Shown in pieces: positions 19,209-27,477 of a stretch of 64,000 bases of DNA. Numbering within the stretch: the stretch's first letter is position 1; each line of letters starts with the position of its first letter. The DNA is taken from positions 3,162,001 through 3,226,000 of the forward strand of contig NZ_JAPDPC010000001.1 of assembly GCF_026283945.1 (NCBI RefSeq), read 5' to 3'. Below the pieces are notes generated by a model, which saw only the letters and a list, made by a program, of their open reading frames with translations, did no database searches and was not told the origin of the DNA. The DNA is from Dyella humicola (GTDB lineage Bacteria; Pseudomonadota; Gammaproteobacteria; Xanthomonadales; Rhodanobacteraceae). The position numbers and the translations under genes were made by a program.

Positions 19209-19565
19209 TCAGCGACCGTAACCGCGGTAGTGGTCGTGGTCGTGGTCATGATGGTAATAACCGCCACCACGCGGATAGTAGCCGCGGCCGTGGTAATAGC
19301 CTGGCCCCACCACAACCCCCACAGCTGCCGGCGCGTAGTACACCGGTGCCGGTTCGTAATAGACCGGAGCGGGGGCATAGACCACCGGCGCAGGCGCGGG
19401 ATAGTAAGCCGGACCACCGTAGTAGCCGACACCCACCGCTGGCAGACCGATGCCTACGCTCACGTTAACGTGGCCAGCGAAGGCCGGCGCCACGGCCACG
19501 CAGCCGAGCAACATGGCACTCGCCAGGACGACACGCTTGACGGAGGAAAGCTTTGACTTGTTCAT
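19209..19565 (-). CDS. Tyr/Gly/Pro/His-rich small exported protein
   Basis: The 118-residue protein starts at ATG 19565 behind a GGGAGA site. The first 30 residues are a signal peptide (KRVVLASAMLLGCVAVAPAFA). The mature part is low complexity: about seven Tyr-Pro-Ala-Pro units (APAPVVYAPAPVYYEPAPVY), then Gly/Tyr repeats (GPGYYHGRGYYPRGGG) and a C-terminal acidic His stretch (HHDHDHDHYRGYGR). Short proteins of this sort occur in many Xanthomonadales, often called virulence-factor or YXWGXW-like proteins, without a proven role. The HD repeat could bind metal; the Tyr content could favour surface or matrix cross-linking. Both are inferences. Confidence 0.75.
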   Translation of the reverse strand: MNKSKLSSVKRVVLASAMLLGCVAVAPAFAGHVNVSVGIGLPAVGVGYYGGPAYYPAPAPVVYAPAPVYYEPAPVYYAPAAVGVVVGPGYYHGRGYYPRGGGYYHHDHDHDHYRGYGR

Positions 19566-19698
19566 GACCTGTTTTCTCCCAGAGGTGGCTCGATTCCGAG
19601 ATAAGGGCCTATGCGTCCTAGCCTTACATCGTTCTTTGCCGGGATCAATGTTCTGACTTTTGCGCTGAATCAGCACTGAGTGAAATCGTCCGGTTACC

Positions 19699-21894
19699 TC
19701 AACGTTTACCCTGTTTGCGGACGTGGTTCACACTGCTGTTCCAGGGCGATTCCTGCGGGTGCAGGCGAAGCAGCCAGCAGCCATGAATATCGGCCCGGCG
19801 GGTGAAGTCGAACGGGATGCTGGGCGCGCTCCAATCCTCGACCATGAAGCGGTCATTCAGGGCTTCATGATCGAGCTTGAACTTGCGGAAATTATTGGAG
19901 AACACGATCACGCCATCGGCCGTGAGACGCTCGGCACAGGCCAGCAGCAGCTTCACGTGGTCGCGCTGGACGTCAAAGTCCTCGGCCCGCTTGGAATTGG
20001 AAAACGTCGGTGGATCGACGTAGATCAGCCCATAATGTTCCTTGTCCTGCTCGAGGAAGGTCAGCGCATCGGCCTGCATCAGGCGGTGCTTGGTACCCGT
20101 GAAGCCGTTCAGCGACAGGTTGCGGGAGGCCCAGTCCAGATAGGTGGCGGACAGGTCGACACTGGTGGTGTCGCGCGCACCGCCGGCCGCCGCATAGACG
20201 CTGGCCGTCGCGGTGTAGGCAAACAGATTGAGGACACGCCTGCCCTCGGCCAGCTCGCGCACCTTGGCGCGCACCAGCCGGTGGTCGATGAACAGGCCGG
20301 TATCCAGATAGTCGGTCAGGTTGACCCGGAAGCGCAGCCCGCCCTCGGCCACCTCGACGAACTCACCACGCTGGTCAAACTGGCCGTACTTGGAGCCGCC
20401 CTTGCCGCGCTCGCGGGTCTTCAGGCCGATGCGCTCGCGCGGCACGCCAAGCACTTCCCCGGCCACCCGCACGATCTCACGCAGGCGATGCCGCGCGGTC
20501 TCCGGCGGAATGTCGGCCGGCGCGCGATACTCCTGGATGTGCAGATAGAGCGGGCCACCCGCATGGCTGTAGACGTCGATGGCCGCGGCGTATTCCGGCA
20601 TGTCCTGGTCGTAAGCGCGCCAGCAATGGATGTTTTCGCGCTCCAGTCGCTTGCGCAGATGGCGCAGGTTCTTCTCAAGGCGGTTGCGCAACATCTGCGC
20701 GCCTTCGGACAGCGGCTTCGCCTCGCGTTGCACGTCTTCGCGAGCATGCAGCTCAAACACCAGCAACACGGTTTCCAGGGCGCCGTTATAGAGCGCGTAC
20801 TTCTTCTCGGCGCGCAAGGGGATGGCATGGCCCAGCTCTGCGTCACCCGCCAACACGGCGGCACGCCAGCCGGCAAAGCGCTCGCGCAAGGCTTCGCCAA
20901 TCGCGCGATAAAGACGAGGCATTTCGTTCCGCTCGCCCAGGCGCTCGCCATACGGTGGATTGGTGATGACCAGTCCACGGTTGAAGCCGGGCGGCGGCGC
21001 GACATGAGTGACGTCGTGCTTGTCCAGCGTCAGAAAGCCAGCCACGCCAGCCTCCTGCGCGTTGCGCTTGGCCGTCTGCACCATGCGCGGATCGGCATCG
21101 CTGCCGAAGAAGCAACTGCGCAAGGTGCTCAGACCCGCCTCGGCGCGCTGGCGAGCCTCGTCCAGCACGCTGCGCCATAGCGCGATATCGTGCTGCGCCC
21201 AGCCGAGAAAACCGTAGTACTCGCGATGCAGGCCGGGCGCCACGTCGGCCGCCATCCACGCGCCTTCGACCAGCAAGGTGCCCGAGCCGCACATCGGATC
21301 GAGCAAGGCGCCGCCTTCGGCGTAGATCTCCGGCCAGCGCGCACGCAGCAGCATGGCGGCGGCGAGATTTTCCTTCAGCGGTGCCTCGCCCTGCACTTCG
21401 CGCCAGCCGCGGCGATGCAGCGGCGCACCGGCGAGGTCGAGCGACACGGTGGCGCGATCGCGTCGCAGGCGCAGGTTGATGCGGACATCGGGTTCGTCGG
21501 TATCCACGCCCGGGCGCGAGCCGTCGCGCTGGCGGAACTGGTCGACGATGGCGTCCTTCACCCGCTGCGCGATGAACTGGCTATGGGTGAGCTTGCTTTG
21601 CGAGGTGACCGAATCCACGGCCAAAGTGGCATGTGATGCGAGATGGGTCGACCAGTCGATGGACTGCACGCCCCGGTAGAGATCGTCGTCGGTAGCGGCA
21701 TCGAACTCGGCCAACGGCATCAGGATGCGACTGGCCAGGCGCGACCACAGGCAGGCGCGATAAGCGGTTTCCAAGGTGCCGGAAAAATGCGCGCCGGCCA
21801 GCGCTTCGCGCACATCGGCGGCGCCCAGCGCGACCAGTTCGTCGCGCAACAGGTACTCGAGGCCCTTCGGACAGGTGGCAAAGAAAGCGCTCAT
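19699..21894 (-). CDS. rlmKL: Bifunctional 23S rRNA methyltransferase RlmKL
   Basis: The 731-residue protein begins 'MSAFFATCPKGLEYLLRDEL' and shows both halves of RlmKL. A THUMP domain (about residues 45-155) is followed by the RlmL methyltransferase with 'LLDPMCGSGTLLVEGA' near 195 and 'LVITNPPYGERLGERNEM' near 310. The RlmK half has 'VLNLFAYTATASVYAAAGGA' near 560 and 'YVDPPTFSNSKR' near 640. In E. coli the enzyme makes m2G2445 and m7G2069 in 23S rRNA. The start overlaps the stop of the upstream hydrolase gene by 4 bp, so the two are a unit. The C-terminus is Lys/Arg-rich (VNHVRKQGKR). Confidence 0.95.
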   Translation of the reverse strand: MSAFFATCPKGLEYLLRDELVALGAADVREALAGAHFSGTLETAYRACLWSRLASRILMPLAEFDAATDDDLYRGVQSIDWSTHLASHATLAVDSVTSQSKLTHSQFIAQRVKDAIVDQFRQRDGSRPGVDTDEPDVRINLRLRRDRATVSLDLAGAPLHRRGWREVQGEAPLKENLAAAMLLRARWPEIYAEGGALLDPMCGSGTLLVEGAWMAADVAPGLHREYYGFLGWAQHDIALWRSVLDEARQRAEAGLSTLRSCFFGSDADPRMVQTAKRNAQEAGVAGFLTLDKHDVTHVAPPPGFNRGLVITNPPYGERLGERNEMPRLYRAIGEALRERFAGWRAAVLAGDAELGHAIPLRAEKKYALYNGALETVLLVFELHAREDVQREAKPLSEGAQMLRNRLEKNLRHLRKRLERENIHCWRAYDQDMPEYAAAIDVYSHAGGPLYLHIQEYRAPADIPPETARHRLREIVRVAGEVLGVPRERIGLKTRERGKGGSKYGQFDQRGEFVEVAEGGLRFRVNLTDYLDTGLFIDHRLVRAKVRELAEGRRVLNLFAYTATASVYAAAGGARDTTSVDLSATYLDWASRNLSLNGFTGTKHRLMQADALTFLEQDKEHYGLIYVDPPTFSNSKRAEDFDVQRDHVKLLLACAERLTADGVIVFSNNFRKFKLDHEALNDRFMVEDWSAPSIPFDFTRRADIHGCWLLRLHPQESPWNSSVNHVRKQGKR

Positions 21895-22421
21895 GCCGCG
21901 GCGGCCACGTGATCGAGAAACAGCCGGAACTCCTCGATGATGCGCTCCAGGCTGACACTCAGCCGGTGGTCGTCATCGAGCATCATCAAGGGAAGGCGGT
22001 GGCGGCTGGCGAAGGCCAGTGCGTCTTCGGGCACGCAGACGTCGTCCTGCCAGCCATGGATCAGCTGGGTGGGCACGCCAGCGCGCACGGCGAAAGAGCG
22101 CGGATAGCCCGGAATGACGTCGCTAGGCGCCGCCATCAGGAACAGGCCGGCCACCGGGCGTTCCAGCGAGGCCAGGCCAGATACAAAGGCGCCCATGCTC
22201 GAACCCACCAGGATCGGGGGGACGTCCAGCGAATCGATCGTTGCGAGCAGCCGTGCGATGCGTGGCGGTATCGAGCCGGCATAACCCAGGGTGTCCTCGT
22301 CGCGGTAGTCCGGCCGATGGGTTTGCCAGCCCAGCGCTTCGGCGAAAGCAGCCAACGCGCTGACCTTGGTGGCGTCCGGACCGGAGTCTGAACCGTGCGA
22401 AAGAATGATCTGGCCGCGCAT
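21891..22421 (-). CDS. Small alpha/beta-hydrolase
   Basis: The 176-residue protein has the compact alpha/beta-hydrolase form seen in YqiA/RBBP9-like esterases. It begins 'MRGQIILSHGSDSGPDATKV', an oxyanion-type HGSDSG, contains the nucleophile elbow 'GSSMGAFV' (Ser near residue 75), and then 'IHGWQDDVCVPEDA' with a candidate Asp. 'DDDHRLSVSLE' supplies the His near residue 152. A complete Ser-Asp-His triad is therefore plausible. Its substrate is unknown. The 4-bp overlap with rlmKL suggests co-expression, though no direct link to rRNA methylation is obvious. Confidence 0.8.
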   Translation of the reverse strand: MRGQIILSHGSDSGPDATKVSALAAFAEALGWQTHRPDYRDEDTLGYAGSIPPRIARLLATIDSLDVPPILVGSSMGAFVSGLASLERPVAGLFLMAAPSDVIPGYPRSFAVRAGVPTQLIHGWQDDVCVPEDALAFASRHRLPLMMLDDDHRLSVSLERIIEEFRLFLDHVAAAA

Positions 22422-22508
22422 CTGCGGTCTCCAAAACGACGTCTATCAGGCCGCGCATCGTAACAGGCGGCGTTCCGCGGGGTGTCCTGGCCATGCGAGA
22501 CTGCCCGC

Positions 22509-23084
22509 ATGCCGCTCACCATTCACGACCAGCCCCTACCCTACGCTTCCCTGCTCCCGCAGCGCCCGGCCAGCGCCGTGGAAATGGTAGTCATCCACTG
22601 CACCGAGCTGCCGGACCTGGCGACGGCCCGTGAATACGGGGAAAGGGTGCTGTACGAGAGCGGCGCGGGCGCCAGCGGGCACTACTACATCGACCGCGAC
22701 GGCTCGATCTACCGTTATGTGCCGGGCACCCGGGTGGCCAACCATGTGCGCGGGCACAATCCCAACTCCATCGGCATCGAGCTGGTGAACCTGGGCCGCC
22801 ACCCCGACTGGTGGAGCTCCAGGCACCAGACCATGACCGAACCCTACACGCCGGCCCAGATTGCCGCCCTGCGCGCCCTGCTGGCCCAGCTGCGCCAGGA
22901 CTTTCCGAACCTGCACCTGATTGCCGGCCATGAGGACCTGGATACGGCTCGCATGCCGGCCAGTGACGATCCGACCAAGGAAGTGCCCCGCAAGCTCGAT
23001 CCGGGCCCGATGTTTCCGTGGGATGAGGTGCTTGAGGGGAGTGGTTTGCAACGGATCGGCAACGGTGACGAGCGCCAGCCGTGA
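22509..23084 (+). CDS. ampD: AmpD-like N-acetylmuramoyl-L-alanine amidase
   Basis: The 191-residue protein belongs to the Amidase_2 fold. It has the first zinc His in 'MVVIHCTELPD', the active region 'SGHYYIDRDGSIYRYVP' and 'NPNSIGIELVNLGRHPDWW', the second His in 'LIAGHEDLDTARMP' and the third ligand Asp in 'PRKLDPGPMFPWDE'. AmpD-type enzymes cut 1,6-anhydro-muropeptides in the cytosol and control ampC induction through AmpR. No signal peptide is visible, which fits AmpD rather than the exported AmiD-type amidase. The ATG at 22509 is the conserved start; the frame's earlier ATG at 22482 is unlikely. Confidence 0.88.
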   Translation: MPLTIHDQPLPYASLLPQRPASAVEMVVIHCTELPDLATAREYGERVLYESGAGASGHYYIDRDGSIYRYVPGTRVANHVRGHNPNSIGIELVNLGRHPDWWSSRHQTMTEPYTPAQIAALRALLAQLRQDFPNLHLIAGHEDLDTARMPASDDPTKEVPRKLDPGPMFPWDEVLEGSGLQRIGNGDERQP

Positions 23085-23091
23085 AGCATGC

Positions 23092-23346
23092 TCACCCCTT
23101 CGCCAGGCCGCTCTGGCGCCGCGCCAGATCGACAATGGCCTGGATCGCAGCACGGGCCTGGGGACTGTTGTGCCAGCAGGTCGAACCAAGGGCACGACTG
23201 ATCTGATAGGTGAGATCCGCCGGGTCCTGCCCGGCCAACTGGGCAAGCTCGGTGAAACCGATCTGCTCCAGGCGCGTCACCACCGTGGCGCCGATACCCT
23301 TCAGGGCGAGCAGTTGCCCCTGCTCCTCCGTGGAAAATCCGTCCAT
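23092..23346 (-). CDS. Helix-hairpin-helix protein, Cdd1/pathogenicity-locus-like
   Basis: The 84-residue protein has a helix-hairpin-helix motif (residues about 12-33, 'LLALKGIGATVVTRLEQIGF') followed by 'AQLAGQDPADLTYQISRALG', resembling the Cdd1/pathogenicity-locus family. Cdd1 proteins often have a Cys pair near the end; here there is one Cys in 'STCWHNS'. The likely role is DNA or nucleotide binding, but no function is proven. It is convergent with ampD, whose stop is 8 bp away. Confidence 0.65.
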   Translation of the reverse strand: MDGFSTEEQGQLLALKGIGATVVTRLEQIGFTELAQLAGQDPADLTYQISRALGSTCWHNSPQARAAIQAIVDLARRQSGLAKG

Positions 23347-23483
23347 GTCCGTTCAGGCGCTGCCTCGATGACTGGCTGCCAGCATTTCGTGCCCCCGCCA
23401 GTAAGGTCAAGCAGCGTTACGGGCCGAACCGGCCTGGACAAGACCGCTATAATCGTCGGCCAACCACCCGCCGAGCGCCACCC

Positions 23484-24347
23484 ATGACGGAAACACACGT
23501 CCGAGAACTGGTCGACCTACTCGAACTCGAGCGACTGGAGGACAACCTGTTTCGCGGTCAGAGCCGGGACATCGGCACGCATTTCGTATTCGGCGGACAG
23601 GTGCTCGGCCAAGCCTTGTCGGCTGCCCAACGTACGGTCGACCCGCTGCGCGAGGCGCACTCGCTGCATGCGTATTTCCTGCGCGCGGGCGACACGGATG
23701 CCCCCATCGTCTATAGCGTGGAACGCGCCCGTGATGGCGGCACGTTCTCCTCGCGGCGGGTGGTGGCCATCCAGCATGGCCAGCCGATACTGACCGGTTC
23801 TGTCTCCTTTCAGGTGCCCGAAACAGGCTTCGAGCATCAATCCTCGATGCCCGAGGTGCCCATGCCCGAGGACGTCGAGCCGATGCATCCGCTGACGGTG
23901 GAAGAGCTGGCCCGGTTTCCCGAAAAGTTGCAGCGCTGGCTGGGCGTGGATGCGCCCTTCGAGTTCCGCCATGTGTGGCCGCAGGACAAGCTGCACCCCA
24001 CCAAGCGCCCGCCCATCCAGCACATCTGGTTCCGCCTCACCGCGCCCGTAGGCGACGCCCCGTCGCTGCACCGAGCCCTGCTGGCCTATGCCTCGGACTT
24101 CAACCTGATTGGCACGGCAACGCTGCCGCACGGTATTTCGTACTACACCCACAATGTGCAGATGGCCAGCCTGGACCACGCCCTGTGGTTCCATCGGCCA
24201 TTCCGCGTCGATGAATGGCTGTTGTATTCCTTCGACAGCCCGACGGCACAAGGCGCGCGCGGCCTGGCCCGTGGTCAGATTTTCAGCCGCGATGGCCGGC
24301 TGGTGGCCTCCAGCGCGCAGGAAGGTCTGATCCGCCTGCGCGGCTAA
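23484..24347 (+). CDS. tesB: Acyl-CoA thioesterase II TesB
   Basis: The 287-residue protein has the double hot-dog fold of TesB. It starts 'MTETHVRELVDLLELERLED', includes 'HFVFGGQVLGQALSAAQRTV' and 'HSLHAYFLRAGDTDAPIVYS', and carries the candidate catalytic residues in the second hot dog: Asp in 'LAYASDFNLIGT', Thr or Ser in 'FDSPTAQGARG' and Gln in 'SAQEGLIRL' near the C-terminus. TesB hydrolyses acyl-CoA thioesters of medium to long chain. The gene is monocistronic, with a clear ATG at 23484. Confidence 0.94.
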   Translation: MTETHVRELVDLLELERLEDNLFRGQSRDIGTHFVFGGQVLGQALSAAQRTVDPLREAHSLHAYFLRAGDTDAPIVYSVERARDGGTFSSRRVVAIQHGQPILTGSVSFQVPETGFEHQSSMPEVPMPEDVEPMHPLTVEELARFPEKLQRWLGVDAPFEFRHVWPQDKLHPTKRPPIQHIWFRLTAPVGDAPSLHRALLAYASDFNLIGTATLPHGISYYTHNVQMASLDHALWFHRPFRVDEWLLYSFDSPTAQGARGLARGQIFSRDGRLVASSAQEGLIRLRG

Positions 24348-24478
24348 GTGAGCGCTTTGCCGTAAAATCGGGCCATGCTCGGGACACCGTGGCCAACCGT
24401 GGCGCCGGTGCCCGCCATGCCATGGCCCGCCCACGATACTCCCCAGGCCCGCTACGGCGACGAAGACAGGTTTACCCC

Positions 24479-24871
24479 ATGCGCCAGCTCTATACCTCGC
24501 CCCGGCAGGAAAACATCGACCGTGTCGCCTCGCTGCTGGCCGAAAAAGGCATCGAGTGCACGATCACCAATCGCTCCAACTGGAAGAAGCCGAGCTACCA
24601 GCGCTTCAGCTATTCGCAACGCAATGAAGACCGCGACAGTTGGCCCCAGGTGTGGGTGAACAAGGCCGATGACTACACCGAAGCCCGCACCGTCTTGAAG
24701 GAGCTGGGCATCGAGCCCGTCATACGGCACGGCGAGGAGCTTGCCCTGGCGCGCAACCCGACGCCCGAGACCCACCAAAAGAGCGTTGCCACGCGCATTC
24801 GCCGCATCGTCATGCTGGCGGTCGCTGGCGCGTTTGTGGTCCTGATGCTGCGCTACATGGGTGTCATCTAG
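24479..24871 (+). CDS. DUF2007-like protein with C-terminal membrane anchor
   Basis: The 130-residue protein starts 'MRQLYTSPRQENIDRVASLL', then 'EKGIECTITNRSNWKK', which resembles the N-terminal alpha/beta unit of DUF2007 proteins (putative signal-transducing or pathogenicity-related). 'VWVNKADDYTEARTVLKELG' continues this unit. The last 20 residues (MLAVAGAFVVLMLRYMGVI) form a single membrane helix, so the globular part probably faces the cytosol and is tail-anchored. I do not know its molecular role. The frame runs open upstream to 24215, but that part overlaps tesB and looks non-coding. Confidence 0.7.
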   Translation: MRQLYTSPRQENIDRVASLLAEKGIECTITNRSNWKKPSYQRFSYSQRNEDRDSWPQVWVNKADDYTEARTVLKELGIEPVIRHGEELALARNPTPETHQKSVATRIRRIVMLAVAGAFVVLMLRYMGVI

Positions 24872-25066
24872 GGGGCAACGTCACCCGGCTGGCCGATCGA
24901 CACCGTTTGACGGATCGGACTCCGCCCTTGCCCATCAACCCCCCAAGGCTTTGAGTCCTGTCCCAAGCATCTGCCCCCGACGGGAGATAACCGGGAATCT
25001 ATCCCGCACGTGTTATAGGACTTTTCGTACTCACAAACTCCACTAAAGCGGACATAGAATCGTCCC

Positions 25067-25777
25067 ATGCGCTCTGATCGTGTCCGCCTATTCCAAACCC
25101 TGCCGCACACTTGCGGCTATTTTGGCGAGCGCACGGCACAGAACCTGGTGATCGACCCGGCGGCCCCGCAACTCGACCAGCTCTATGGTCCGGCGCTGGA
25201 ACGGGGCTTTCGTCGGGCCGGCGGCCATCTGTACTACCCGTATTGCACCAGCTGTCGCGCCTGCACGCCCTGCCGGATCGACGCGTTGCATTTCAGCCCC
25301 GACCGCTCCCAGCGCCGCTGCCTCAAGCGCAATGCCGATATCCAGGTGATCGAGTCGATGGCTGGCTATAACGCCGAGCGACATACGCTGTACGAGCGCT
25401 ACCTGCGTAGCCGACACCCCGGCGGCGGTATGGATGAGGCCGATGCCAGCGACTTCCGGCGATTCCTGACGGCGCCATGGAGTCCGACCATGTTCCTGGA
25501 ATTCCGCCTCGGCACTCGCCTGCTCGGTGTAGCCGTGACGGATGTCTGCCTGCAAGGCCTGTCGGCTGTCTACACCTTCTTCGACCCGGACGAAACCGCA
25601 CGCAGCCTCGGCACCTACGCCATCCTGCAACAAGTCGCGCTGGCCCAGCGCCGCGGCCTGCCCTGGATCTACCTGGGTTTCTGGATCGCCGGTCATCCCA
25701 AGATGGATTACAAGCGCCGCTTCCGCCCGATGCAGATCCGCACCAGCGAGGGCTGGGTGGAGATGCAGGAAGATTGA
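25067..25777 (+). CDS. bpt: Aspartate/glutamate leucyltransferase Bpt (arginyltransferase)
   Basis: The 236-residue protein matches the bacterial Ate/Bpt family. The N-terminal zinc-type Cys motif 'TCGYFGERTAQNLVIDP' is followed by 'LYYPYCTSCRACTPCRI' near residue 64, and the C-terminal GNAT-like domain has 'YERYLRSRHPGGGMDEAD', 'VYTFFDPDETARSLGTYAIL' and 'PWIYLGFWIAGHPKMDYKRR'. Such enzymes transfer Leu to N-terminal Asp or Glu residues and mark proteins for ClpSAP degradation (N-degron pathway). The 195-bp space upstream contains no gene. Confidence 0.93.
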   Translation: MRSDRVRLFQTLPHTCGYFGERTAQNLVIDPAAPQLDQLYGPALERGFRRAGGHLYYPYCTSCRACTPCRIDALHFSPDRSQRRCLKRNADIQVIESMAGYNAERHTLYERYLRSRHPGGGMDEADASDFRRFLTAPWSPTMFLEFRLGTRLLGVAVTDVCLQGLSAVYTFFDPDETARSLGTYAILQQVALAQRRGLPWIYLGFWIAGHPKMDYKRRFRPMQIRTSEGWVEMQED

Positions 25778-25853
25778 CTGCCCGGCTGCCGGCTGGGCTA
25801 CGCCGTGCACCCGTCACGTCTCCAGGCCAGGCCAGCATCGCTCGATCGTCGCG

Positions 25854-27380
25854 TTACCTTCCCTGCTGGGCGACGGCAGCGGGCATCACCGGATACGGAT
25901 GCAGTTTCACCAGCGGCACAGAAAGGCCGTCATCGCCGACGACGCGACAATGCGTGCGGTCGAGTTGCCGCGGTTCATCGACGCCGCAACTGTGCGCGAT
26001 GATGCCGACCTCGTGCATCACGTTCTTGGCGTAGTGAAAGACGCGCTCGCTCTTGTCCGTCACCACCAGGCCGCGCTGCAGCTTGGGATTCTGCGTGGTG
26101 ATACCGGTGGGGCAGGTATTGCGATTGCATTGCAGTGACTGGATACACCCCAGTGCCAGCATGAAACCGCGCGCGGAATTGACGAAGTCCGCGCCCATCG
26201 ACAGCGCCCAGGCCACGTCGTAAGCCGCGATGCATTTGCCCGAGCAGATCACTTTGATGCGCTCACGCAGGCCCTTGACGATGAGCATATCGACCAGCGC
26301 CGGCAGCGCTTCGTGCAGCGGCAGGCCCACGCCCTCCATCAAGGTCTGCGGCGCGGCGCCGGTGCCGCCTTCCGAACCGTCGACAATGATGAAGTCGGGC
26401 GCGCTTTCGATGCCGCGCTTGCTCACCTCGTCGCACAGCTCGGCAATCCAGTCCATGCCGCCAAACACGGCCTTGAAGCCGACGGGCTTACCGGTGAGAT
26501 CGCGAATGTGCTGGATCGCATTCATCAGCTCCTGCACATTGCCGATGTCCAGGTGACGGTTGGGACTTTGCGAATCCTGACCCACCGGAATGCCACGGAT
26601 GGCGGCAATTTCCGGCGTCACCTTGGCCGCTGGTAGCAGCCCACCCATGCCGGGCTTGGCGCCCTGGCCGAGCTTGATGCTCACCATCTTTACCTGCTTG
26701 TGCGCGCAGATCGCCAGCAGCTTTTCATCGTCGAGCTTGCCATCAGCCGTACGCACGCCGTACTTGGCCGTGCCGATCTCGAAGATGATGTCGCATCCCC
26801 CTTCAAGGTGATACGGCGCCAACCCGCCCTCACCCGTGTCCATCCAGATACCTGCCTTCGCCGCACCGAACGACAACGCACGCACGGCCGGCGCGGACAA
26901 CGCGCCAAAGCTCATCGCGGAAATATTGAAGAACGCCGCATGCTGATATGGCTCGCGTGCATACGGACCCAGCGTGACCGGCCGCGGCTCCACATGCTTC
27001 TGGCCCAGCGCGGGAAACGGTGCATTGACGAAGAACGGTACGCCCTCGCCGCGCAGATCGCGGGTGGAACCAAACGCATTGGTGTTGTCCACGTTCTTGG
27101 CGGCGCGGTAAACCCACAAGCGTTGGGCGCGGTTGAACGGCAACTCTTCGCGGTCGCTGGAATACAGGTATTGCCGGAAGAATTCGCCCAGGTGCAGGAA
27201 CCAGTAACGGAAGTGCCCGATGACTGGAAAATTGCGCAGCACTGAGTTGGAAGTCTGGTTGCGATCAACGAACCACACCACCATCACCACGGCGACCAGC
27301 AACACAAGCAACAGCATGAACAGCGCGGCAAAGGTTTCAATCATCACCACCAGCCAGTGCGCGAATTCCGTCGGTTGCAT
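25854..27380 (-). CDS. FMN-binding glutamate synthase family protein, membrane-anchored
   Basis: The 508-residue protein starts at ATG 27380, with a perfect GGAGG before it. A membrane helix (residues about 10-35, 'FAALFMLLLVLLVAVVMVVW') precedes a full glutamate-synthase central/FMN domain: 'FFNISAMSFGALSAPAVRAL', 'GQGAKPGMGGLLPAAKV', 'FIIVDGSEGGTGAAPQTLM' and the 3Fe-4S motif 'GCIQSLQCNRNTCPTGI', with the C-x5-C-x4-C spacing of GltB. The glutaminase and large beta-helix domains of true GltB are missing. Function of this family is unproven; it is not an ammonia-assimilating glutamate synthase by itself. Confidence 0.88.
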   Translation of the reverse strand: MQPTEFAHWLVVMIETFAALFMLLLVLLVAVVMVVWFVDRNQTSNSVLRNFPVIGHFRYWFLHLGEFFRQYLYSSDREELPFNRAQRLWVYRAAKNVDNTNAFGSTRDLRGEGVPFFVNAPFPALGQKHVEPRPVTLGPYAREPYQHAAFFNISAMSFGALSAPAVRALSFGAAKAGIWMDTGEGGLAPYHLEGGCDIIFEIGTAKYGVRTADGKLDDEKLLAICAHKQVKMVSIKLGQGAKPGMGGLLPAAKVTPEIAAIRGIPVGQDSQSPNRHLDIGNVQELMNAIQHIRDLTGKPVGFKAVFGGMDWIAELCDEVSKRGIESAPDFIIVDGSEGGTGAAPQTLMEGVGLPLHEALPALVDMLIVKGLRERIKVICSGKCIAAYDVAWALSMGADFVNSARGFMLALGCIQSLQCNRNTCPTGITTQNPKLQRGLVVTDKSERVFHYAKNVMHEVGIIAHSCGVDEPRQLDRTHCRVVGDDGLSVPLVKLHPYPVMPAAVAQQGR

Positions 27381-27477
27381 CGTATCCTCCAGTGGATGAG
27401 GCGCAGCGTCACTACGCCCGAAGTGCAGTGGGAACGGGCCACCCGTCAGGCTGACCGCTTCACGCGAGCCTGCTTCG

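Noticed and set aside
19723-21180. A 485-codon plus-strand frame inside rlmKL
   Set aside because: Opposite both methyltransferase domains of RlmKL; no signals or motifs of its own.
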